Shown in pieces: positions 13,546 through 24,000 of a stretch of 64,000 nt of DNA (its first letter is position 1; each line of letters opens with the position of its first letter). The stretch lies in assembly GCF_035582795.1 (NCBI RefSeq), contig NC_134366.1, positions 174,410,362 to 174,474,361 on the forward strand, given 5' to 3'. This DNA comes from Mycteria americana. Its lineage: Eukaryota > Chordata > Aves > Ciconiiformes > Ciconiidae. The position numbers and the translations under genes are program-made. Below the pieces are notes generated by a model. The model ran no database searches. It was not told where the DNA came from and saw nothing but the letters and a program-made list of their open reading frames with translations.

Positions 13546-16489
13546 AGAAAAAGGTGGACCGGGGAGATGCGAGGGGCACGAGTGCCCTCTGCAGGGCTGC
13601 GGGGAGGGAAGGGCGGCACGAGAGACTCCCCGAAATCCCCAATTCTCCTGCTTGTCAGAGCGCACCGTACACCGTACAGCTTCCACTCCCGTGCCGGACA
13701 TGCAGCGAACGGGCACGGTGCTGCTCCCCATCCATAGAGCTCCCACATCTTTGACATTAAAAGAAATTTTTTAAAAAATCATAATTTTAAGCACTTACTT
13801 CTAGTTTCTCCTAGAGAAAAAGCCAGAGGAATAAGAAATGACAGCGCTGTCATGCCGAATGCCCGAGCAGGGTGAACACTTACCAGCGCAGCGGCGTTGC
13901 ACAAGAGCTGTGGCAGCCAAGGAGGGCAACAGCATTGATTTTTTTTGCAGAGGTGATTAAAGGTTCACGACTGCAAGCACTCACCTGTTTTTCATCAAAA
14001 ACAAGAGTTGAGAAAGGGCCTCATCCTGCAAGACTTCAAATAAGCGACCAGCTACAGCTGGGAATAAAAGGTTGTTGGGAAAGAGGGGGGTATTCCCACA
14101 TCCGCACTGCTGGCAAAGGACTTGTAGTACAGGAGGAGTGGGCACATCGCTCTGCCATCGCATCTGGATCAGGATCAGTCAAGCCTCACTTAGAAGTTGG
14201 TATTTTCCCTTAAAACTGGTGATAAAAAGATCACGCCCCTGCGCTTTCAAGAATAACCCCATCTCCAGTTTGGAGAAAGCAGATAAAGGCTGCCCAAGCA
14301 AATCGGACAGCACGTGGCCAAAAAGTGCAGCAGGAAGCGGTGTTGTCCCAACGGATGCACCACGATTTGATTATATTGGCCATTTGCTGTAACAAATAAG
14401 CAACAGAAAGCCAATTCAGGATAGACATTTGCCATTTAGACAACATAATTACAACATACTGTTATTGGCAGGGAAGCTACTCGGCAAATGACAGAGCAGG
14501 AGCCCGGTATTTATTCTCCAAATCAAATCCTTTGGTTCAGATGCCAAAAAAAAGATGGTTGGGGGAATTGCCATCTGTGGAAACACCACCCACATCTTAA
14601 TTACCAGCTAGCCTCCCCCTGCTTCTTGCATCCGAAAAGGGATTGCAGTATGAGGGCAGCAACCTCCCCAGCGCGACTCCCACACAGTTAATAGGGGAAT
14701 TAAAAGTTCAGGCTGTAAGAGCACTTTCAATTATGGTAAGTCATTTGAAAAAAGTAAATATATATATGTTTGAAGAAAAAAATAGAAATCGCATAGTTCG
14801 CTTCAGCTTGCATTTAAACAGGCTGTATTATTTCTACACACCACAGTGGCACCAGTGGCCTGAGGACCATATTCAGCAGCCTGATGATCCTTGCTGGTTC
14901 TCCAGCTTTTCCCTGGATAAGGAGAGAAGCAACCCCTGCCTTTTATCCCTCTTGTACCAGATCCCTGACTCAGACCCAAACTGTCTTGCCTACGCCAGAG
15001 GCAAGCAAGACAGCCTGTATCTGCCACTTCTGTACACAAATGTATATATGAAGCTTGACTTTGAGACAGAAGTCTGAAATACGCAGGTGCCGAATGAAGC
15101 AGACCCCACGCAGAAGTTGAAGATAGTTCAAACGAGGGGAAGGCCAGCGGCTTCATCAGGCTCCAGACCATGCCCAAAGCAGGGGCGTGTTACCCGAGTG
15201 GAATCACAACTCCCAGCAAAGCAATTATCTCCAAGTCCTCCTTCCCTCCAAAAAGAGCCTAAGAAGTTAAATGGGAAGAAAGAAAAAAAAAAAGGAACTC
15301 TAATATTAATGGCACATTAATATTAAGTATGCAGCAGTCAAGAAGTCCAACATCTAAAGGCTGTTTTATCAACATTAATTTAGCTCTGCTGAGCAACAGA
15401 ACACTTTCTGTTCCTCTTTGCTTTGGTCAAGCACTTGAGCTCCTCCTACGCACACATTCTGGCCCAGCACAAGCCCTGCGTTAAAATACCTGGATGAAGA
15501 GACCGCTAACTGCATTAGAAATGCTTCGCCACTCCACCGTCCCATCAGAGCAACTTCAATTTGGGACATACTTCAATTTCTGAGTGGTTATTAAATGTTC
15601 CACTTAGCCAGATGAGTTATTTTGGAGTTAACTGATAACAGCTGCAGGTATAACACCCACCATGGGAGCAGCCCAAATAATCCCAAGAGAACTGCTACCA
15701 GTCTGCCACTTCCCATTTTCTCTCTAGTACGATCACTGATTCTTAAATGAAAACACGGCGATTCCCACAGAGGCAAGCGCCTCCAAGTACAGACCATTGG
15801 GAAACACCAATTTGACGCCAAGTCTCAGGTCCATTTGGGTCTGAAAAGGGAACTGGAGAGTCAGGAGATGGACAGGCCTTTGCATTACACGTTTGGGAAA
15901 GGCAGGACCAATGCCTTCGGTACCTCCACAGAGCTCCTGCCACGTATCCCAAAAGCCTGTTTAACAGGACAAACAAGAAAACACCAAAGCTGCATCACAA
16001 CGCTGCCCACATCAACGGAAAAGGAAGGGGCTGACCCAGCTTTTTGCACCCACGCTGCAGTATATGAAGTAGGGCACGCTCCGCCCCAGCCGTCCTTCCA
16101 TCCTCAGCCTTGACACACACACTGTTTGTGTCTGACGTGGGATCTCGCAGCTCCCTGGGAACGCAAGCGTGCTGGATGCTCACTCACCACACAGGCATGA
16201 GCGCCCATCGGATCCAGGATCCAGCGCGACCACATCCATCCAGTGGGATCACGAGCCAAGCATGAACTATCCGGCTTTTTAATCGGTTTGTTAGCTGGGC
16301 TGTGCACGTCCAGACTCAAGACAACAAACTAATCAGAGGGAAGCCACTCGGCTGGCCCAGGACTGTCACTGGTCTGCTCCCAGCAAGAGACGCAATGGGT
16401 GTTGGTTGCTTCGGCATCAAGCCAGAGACTTAACGTCAGTCTCACTGCTCCATTCGTGCCCCACTCTGCTCCCAGAGGCTCCCAGTAGC

Positions 16490-16690
16490 ACCTCTGTACC
16501 CCACCCACTTCCCTCACACTTCTCTTGCAAGAAATGGTGAGACTTAAAACCCCACCATCCGATTAATACCCTCACTTTGCACAAGCAGAGAGAAATAAAA
16601 ACAACCCTCCCAAAACCTCTCAGATAACCTGAGAGCCAGGAATTGAACCCACAAGCCCTCACTTACTCCCAGCTCGCTATAGGACTGCTG
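16490..16690 (-). repeat. Possible MIR/CORE-SINE-like fragment
   Basis: On the minus strand the sequence reads GGGTTCAATTCCTGGCTCTC, which looks like a tRNA-derived B box. About 60-90 bases later it reads 'gtgagggtattaat', echoing the SINE core/3' part. Acceptor-stem pairing of a real tRNA is absent. Similarity is short and by eye only. Confidence 0.3.
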
Positions 16691-19600
16691 TGAAACCAGA
16701 AGACGCCTACCACTATATATAATTATATATTTAGGGGCACCAAATGTGGGTGATGTCTGAGCTGCTCCAAGCCCTATCAGTGGCTAGGCTCTCTCTTATC
16801 AGATTTTGGGTTGCTGCCTTGAAAATATCCCTGCCCCATCCAGCACCTAACAATCTCTTCGTACTAGACCATAAATGTCTCCTTGGGCAAAAAAAAAAAA
16901 AAAAAAAAAGAGTCCTAGCAAGCACATGTAGGAACAGTCCACCAATAATTCAACAGCTGTAGAAACCCAGAACTTGAGAATAGTTCAACACATTAAGCTG
17001 CAAATACGCTGCCTGGGATTGAACCTTCTCAAAAAAACCAAAAGCCTTAAGGTATAAGGGATTCAAACCTATAAACTCGATTCCAACCAAAGGAACCAAA
17101 TCCACAGGCTGATTATGAAGGTAAGCATGAAGGGTGAAGGTCTGCTGGACTTACTTGCTCAACCTCCATGCTACAGGCAAGGCTGCTGCTGCCAAGAGGA
17201 AGGTAAAAGCAGGAATGTGTGGGGCAGGCACCTTGCTAGTCCTCAGCCTTAACCAGATGCCCAGCAAGCAGCACCGACCCTGCCAAAATTCATTTTGCAG
17301 TTTCAAAGCCATCAAGACTCTTGCTGAATTTCTCTACTAACTGGAGAAGCAAAGCAGCCGTGCATCGCTCAGCAGCTGCCTCACAGAGCTGCCAATGGCA
17401 CGGGAAGGAGCAAATCAAGTTCTTTGGGATCCCCCGAGATGATGGTACAACAGAGGTTAGATTACCAGCAACCATCTAGCTGTATGATATCAGCATTTAG
17501 CGCTCAATATCCCAGCAGCGAGGGGAAAGCCTGTAAGTGCCGAAGAGAAAAGATTACAAGAACCGTCGAACTTACATGGTCGCATCGCATCTTAGAGAAC
17601 CTCTCCAGGAAGAGGACACACAGCCAAGTTCTCACAGCCACCACATCAACAGAAAATATACCTAGCAAGAGATCTCAACTGCACGAAGTCCTCCTAGCAG
17701 AAAGATGTATTTAATTCAGCTCTGCAGAGAGGCTGGACAAAGCAGCAGCAAACGCAGCAGAAACAACCTTGTACCCTCCTCCCTGGGGAGGAGAAAGGCA
17801 GCCTAAGGAGTCCTTACAGAGCATCAAGCGAATGGATCCCAGTGCCACTTGCCAGGCCATTTTCCAGTCCAAATAATGGTTCATCTACCGCAGTATAATT
17901 CCTCTCCACTGCAGAAAGCAAGAAAGAAACGTACAAGTTATTTCATAATTATGGTGGGGAAGCATTTTTAATTCACCATCTAAGGCATCAGTGTCCATGC
18001 TCCCACTAGCACAGCAAGGCACAGGGAAAAGAAGGATTTGTGGCATATATGAAGTGAGGAAGAGTAGTCTCACATGTGCACACACACATATACGCACAGG
18101 AAAAGGCAGGCAGGACATTTCCTTTTGCTTTTAGTCATTTTAAGAACCAAATCAAGACACCTTTTTACAGCAGGTACTGCAGTTTGCAAAGAAAAAGAGC
18201 CACAAGGCATGGTCACCACGTTTTATTAAAGCAGATACTTGTTTTCACGTCTCTGAGCTAAGACTGCAAAGCCCAAAGATCCAAGCTGGAAAATAACCTA
18301 AGTCACTTCAACACAGATAACTCACAACTCTTATAAACCTGGGGTTTGTCTGTGCTAGGTTTGACTAGCATCTATCAGGAATGGTTTGATAATTTGATCC
18401 GCTTTGGGACAGGGGAATGAACTACATGCTCTCCCAAAGCCACTTCCAGACCTATCTTCCTTTTTTTTTTTTCCCCCTACTTTCTCTAAACTTTTTTATT
18501 TGCCAGCTTCTACTTTGATCAAAGCCAGGAGCACAAACATATTGCTACTTTATCTACATATTTTCAGCCCTACGCAGTTTAAGATCAAAAATCTTTTCAG
18601 CATGCGAACATTACCTTCAATCAAGGAACTAGGATTCAGAATACGTTCGCAAAAGACACGGGCTTTTGGCAGCTGCCTGTCAGGCTCCCAGGGGGGCAGA
18701 AGATTTTGATCCATTTTGTATATTCTTAACCTATGTGAAGCTTCACTTTGGTTGGGCACAAGTTTTTACTGACAGCTTCCAAAAAGAAGAGATGTTTGCT
18801 AAGTCAAGCGAGCTTCGATGGGTGCTAGGAGCCTTCCCAAGGCAGCAGCTTCAGTGCTGTGACCTCCTCTACGATACGCACAGCCTGAGCAAGCTACAGC
18901 AAGGCCTCTGCTCTGCGTAAAAAACACGGAGCTACATGGAGAACAAGGATCTGGTATAACCTCAGGTCTGTTCCTGGACCACTCAAACAGCTTATATCCC
19001 TGGAACCAGCAGTGTCTCGATTTCCTCATACGTAAAACGCTGTTGCAACCCCAAATTGCTCCGTATCTCCAGAGCCACAGCAGAGCTGCTCAGACCAGGC
19101 TCTCAGCAAGCACAGCAAGTTCTTTAAAAAGGAGCTTTACAGCATAAAGATTTATTCAATGACTCGTACTGGACATGCCACACTGGAGAAAGGTCCCCAG
19201 CAAGCAGTTTGTGAGGTCTGAGTCCTAAATTCATGCCAGAACAGGCAGTGGACGTTTCTTGGGAGGCTGAAGGGCTGCGTTCCCCATCCCACACATCACC
19301 ATCACCCAAGGAAGAAAAGCCTTGTTGCCCCCACGTCACCATCACAGCTGGATCTGGGCACGTGCGTATATCCACCACCCCTGGTTTCAGAGATCACAGA
19401 AGAGCAACCACAGCGCAAGTATGACCGAGATCTCCAACCATACGTGCTGCCTTCACGCACTGCATGAAAACTTCCAACACAGAGTGTCTGGAGGTGCAGC
19501 CTTCACGCCTCTCCAGACACGAAAGGGTTTGCCAACACCTTTAAATGGAGCAAGACTCAGCCCCGAAGTCAGACAACTGCTTGAATGCTGCACCATCAAT

Positions 19601-20840
19601 GCAACGGCACAAATGCACATCTTATTCTCCCTGCACCTGCCTCTCCCATGAGTCACTGCCCACCTCTTAAAGCACCAGATCCAAAATTCTCCTGCCAGCG
19701 TCCCCCCCATCCCTCCAAACCCCTCTTCAAACACACACACGAAGAGAAAAATCTTTTTCTTCTCCTCCCACAAAAAGCTTTTCCCCTTCCTGAACTACAA
19801 GCCTCCATTCTTGTCTTTTCATCTGTCAAAACACGGCAACATCTCAACACAGAGCTATTTGTCTGAACGCGAAATAACTATAATCACACGTGTAAACTCG
19901 CTAGTTGAAGCGCAGAGCAGGAAACCACAGAATTGTCTTCCTGAAAACAGAGGCTCAACAGCTTTACTTTTGAAGGCAGATCGCAGCTCCGTCGTGGCTC
20001 AAACAGCCCTCCCGGCTCAAGCGATGCCTACCGCAGTGTCACTGGCCGCTCTGCCGTACGTGAATGAGCACAGTGCAGGCACATCAGCAAAACGTACTTC
20101 AGATACGTTTGAGAAAACTGAAACTTGGGGGGGGGTGGGGTGAAGCCTTTTATCTATGATAATGTCACCACTGAATAGCAGAACCAGACTTCGAGCCAGA
20201 AACATCACGAAAACATTTCAGGCATGCGTAGGTGCAGCACCCCAAGCCCCAAGCAGCCGATTTCTGCTCTGACCATTGCCAAACGCAAGGCAGCAGGACA
20301 CGGATGCAAACTACCTGTTCACAAACACGACGGACCCGGTATTCCTCCAACAATTGGAATTTTAAGCAAATTACATATAAAACCTAGACGCTTGCAGACA
20401 TCGCACCGGGATATAGGTGCATTAGGTAGGTCTGTAGCTGCTAGAGGAGTATCTCATGACATGCGCAAGCTTTTTCCCAGGGCAAAAAAAAGAGAGATTA
20501 GTCTTACAGATGTATTACTGCCTCTGCCATCCTCTTCCTTCGTTGAGCACCCTCCTATTTGATGCCTGCAAGTCCAGCAAAACCACATTAAAAGCAAGAA
20601 GCAGCTTTAAAATGGCCTTGTCTGGAGATGTCAAAGCACAAGAGAGCTCTGGGTAAGGCAGAAGTCTTACTCCAGCCAAACTTCTGCTCCTCAGTGTTTG
20701 CTCCAGGACCAACAACAGCAGATTCACCTCCCGGAGGACCTGGTAACCCATTTTCAAATCCAAGAGCCTCCCTTGGAATCACTTCACCGGCACACGGTCA
20801 GCGAGCACCATCAGTCACCCCTTGGGACGGCTGTTCCTAC

Positions 20841-21037
20841 CTTCCTTGGTGGAGACCTGCATCCTGGTGGCCGGCAGCCTGCAGAGCCTGTGCTTGGTGA
20901 TCTGCACCAGGCCCTTGGGCGAGGAGCGTTTCAGAGTCACAGAAGGTTTCCCCCGTAAGGAGTTTTTCTTCCTGAGATGGAAGTGGCTTTTCAGAGGCGT
21001 GGTGGGTGAGGAGCTGTTCTTCTTATCTGTCGGGGAA
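20841..21037 (-). CDS. ZC3H3: ZC3H3 coding exon 3
   Basis: The acceptor is ccttcgcag above 21037 and the donor is GTAGGA from 20840. The exon encodes [32 protein letters not shown] followed by [25 protein letters not shown]. This aligns with the human block DKKSG...KSHLSLRRRQALRGKSS...KGLVQVTTHRLCRLPPSRAHLPTKE. It ends in phase 1, so exon 4 should begin by completing an alanine or glycine codon. I searched lower coordinates for the expected next blocks (TRYRIVKK, GYRCIGGVLYKVSANKL, the CCCH fingers) and did not find them. Confidence 0.92.
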
Positions 21038-24000
21038 CTGCGAAGGGGAACACGACACGGTTAGAAGAGGGTAGAGAGGTGACCGAAACTCACTTGGTCC
21101 CCTTGCCCAGAGCTGAGAAGCTGAGTCACCAAGCTCCACACTGCTCCCCTACCCAAGGGTGAAAAGAAGCACTTGAACAGAAAATTGCAAGTAAATAGGC
21201 AAGTATGATGAACTTCTAGCCACGTACAGATGGAGAATGAGGTATGTGAGAGCCTAACAACTCATTCCCTTCTGCTTTCTGCTCAACAGATGTAGGGGAG
21301 AGGATGCTGCCCTTTAGTGAGATGAGGGGGGTCTCATCTCCCTGACTGCCAAAAATCCAATACAATCCCAGCTTCTCCAAGCACTTTGCTCCAGAGTGAT
21401 CTTCCCAGCACAACCCACCCGCAGACGTGTCTCCCAGCAAACCAGGAGGGCAAGGCAAGGACAGAAACCTGCGGTGAAGTGCTGAGCGGAGGATCTGGGA
21501 AACAGAAGCAGGAATCGAGGCACCAGATCCTCAATCGGTGCCATGTTACCAGCTCATTGCATCACTTAGAATAGTTATTCAGGCCACAATCCTCAATTTT
21601 CAAGAGCTCAGGCTTGGAGTTACTGCAGTGACAAAGGAGCCAAACCACATGTCCAGTACGCTGAGGGTATCTCTGGCTTCACTGGTAAAGTAGAGGTCAC
21701 GCAGCTGTGCGACCAACCCTCACTCCATCCCTCTTTTTCCTCCCCTGCAGCACAGTCTGGGCTTGCATCCAGCCCTGCCGAGAAAAGCAGCACAAAACAC
21801 AGCTTTCCCACCGGGATCACAACGTAACGAAGCCCTCACAGCACTTCCACCACACACCGGCTTTCAGAGAAAGTTTGGTCCCAATCTCTTATCTGTTTCC
21901 CCTCGACTCCCAGCCCAGTGCAAGCCCCTTTTGCAGATAACTCAGCCCACACGCCTTTTCCTTCCGCCAAGCTTCATTTATAACCTTCCCATTGTACTCT
22001 GTCCCTATCAGACGTGGCCAGGGGGGAGAACTTGCTCCACAAGACTCTAGGAGTATCTGCTCATCTGGCACGGCACGCTCTCCCAAGGTAGCCAACAGAT
22101 CTGTCACTGACTCAACAAGGAGAAGGAAGAGCAAGAGCCTCCAGGGAGGACGTTTTGGGTTACTGGTGGATAGGACAAAAGGATGGCACCCAAGGGAGGA
22201 AAGTACCAGCAGAGCATCACGGACAGCACTTCTTCCTGGCATGCACAGCCCACCTCCCATCCCTGCTCCATCCCAGGGTCTGCACAGGGCTTTACGAGGA
22301 CAGACCATACACAATACGGCGATTCAAGCCGCTTCTCCTCCTTTCCGCAGCCCCCAATGCAACAAGGTTATGGGAGTTTGAAAAGAAATCAATAAAGGAA
22401 GAAAGCTATTTCCTTCCCTTTGAATATTAGTCTGTTATTCAGGTCAAGGAGGAGTCTCCTAAGTGCTGCGGCTAAGTCTTCAGAGAACAGGGATGGGAGA
22501 TGAGAAGAAAACCCAGCTCCGTTTGAAAAGTGAAAGTTAGAGTTACACAGACTGCTAAAACAATTAAAACCTGAGGCGTTCCAACCCTGCAAAGCAGAAT
22601 GCCTCCACCCAGAACAAAGTCACCACACTTGGAAAGAGAAAGGCAAATATACCTTCCAGTATACAACAACCCTCATTGGAATTTCACTCGTACATATGGC
22701 CACGACTTACGTGAAGCCAATGGACATGAAATACGAGTGCAACGACACCACTCCAAAGACAACCAGCAACTTACCCCGAGCTTCCTTTTCTTTTGATGAT
22801 TTTTGTCCGACTCTTCACTTTATAACTGGACAGCGCGGCATCGCTGAAGGAGGACTTCACCCCGCTGAGACCAACAGACGCAGCGCTCGGAGGCGGTGGG
22901 GCGGTGCCGGCTCGAGGGAGGTTGGGGGCTGGAGGCTTTTTCTGATCCTCGGATCGCCACCTGAATGCTGACTTGGAGGTGGAGGGCAAGGTCTGGAGGC
23001 TGGAGGCTTTCCACTTATACTTGCTGGGAGAAACACCCAGTTTGGCCTGCAGTCCCGATTTCTTCAGCTTTGCTCCCACATCTGCTTTTGGTGATAGTTT
23101 AGCACCTCTGTCTGCTCCACCAGCAACCTTCTTAGCACTTTCAGAAGCTCTAGGGCTGACCCATCTCTTCACAGGACGAGAGCATTTACCAGGGTTTGCA
23201 ACCCACGTGTAATTAGTTTTCCTGAACTTTGGAGCTTTGCTGGAGACAGATGTTGAGGCAGCTCTTTGGAGACCGGCAGCTTTGGGGACTACAGAAAACC
23301 TGGTCTTCACTGGAGTCATCCCAACCACTGAAGTCGCAGCCTGAGCAGGTCTAGAGAGCATCTCACCATTTCCAAGGAGCTTCGGCTCTCTGAAAGCATC
23401 CCCGACTTGCTCACAACTAGACTGCCCTGGAGCTGGCGGTTCTGCCTTCCTCCGTGTCAAGTGCCGAGCCGGCTCACGATCTGGCAACACTGAAGGCTGC
23501 TGCGGCTCAGATTTCAGCGTCACGGCACTTTCACTGGTGCTTCTGCAGGAGGCAGGGGAGCTCCTGGCCACGTCGCCGGCCAGACGTACCGTTCTAGGCT
23601 TATCCGACACGCTCACGTACGCTGAACTCACGAATCGGTGAGATGAACTAAATGAAACTGAGAGAGAGGGTCTTCTCTCTTCATTTTGGCTTGCGTACGG
23701 AGATTTCTGCACATTTTTACTGTCACCCGGAGCAGCGACCACCGTTTTCAGCCCAGAAAACTCACAGTAAGAACCCACATCAGCAAAACCTTTCGTATCT
23801 ACGAACGGGCCAGCCCTCTGCGGCAGCTGGATCCCCACAACTATATTACCATCTGTGGTTAAGTCCACATGTCTCTCCGGGGACGATTCTGGTGGCTCGG
23901 GTGCCTGGCTGTCTCCGTGGCTTCCAAAAGCCCGAGACGTGCTGGCACTTCCACTGCTTCCAACGTCATATGCCGATCCTGGCGGCCGGTTGACAAGGGA

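Larger units (their letters stand above)
1..20840 (-). other. ZC3H3 intron 3 (or further introns), no exon found
   Basis: After the donor at 20840 no further ZC3H3 exon was found down to base 1, so this is most simply one very long intron. Codon-like conservation is absent, and the ORFs in it are short and unrecognised. It holds homopolymer and microsatellite tracts: T-run about 1567-1588, A-run about 6970-6986, CA/TA run about 7389-7417, C-run about 7688-7705, A-run about 8917-8936 and A-run about 16890-16909. It also holds decayed LINE fragments (about 270-440 and 5036-5470), a possible SINE (about 16490-16690) and an AT-rich candidate enhancer (12830-13545). Very small or divergent exons could have been missed. 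Confidence 0.6.

Noticed and set aside
16590-16680. tRNA-like B box on the minus strand
   Set aside because: No acceptor stem or anticodon arm can be formed; better explained as a SINE remnant.
20224-20562. 112-codon plus-strand frame near ZC3H3 exon 3
   Set aside because: Checked on both strands for the expected ZC3H3 exon 4 blocks; none found. No other family recognised.
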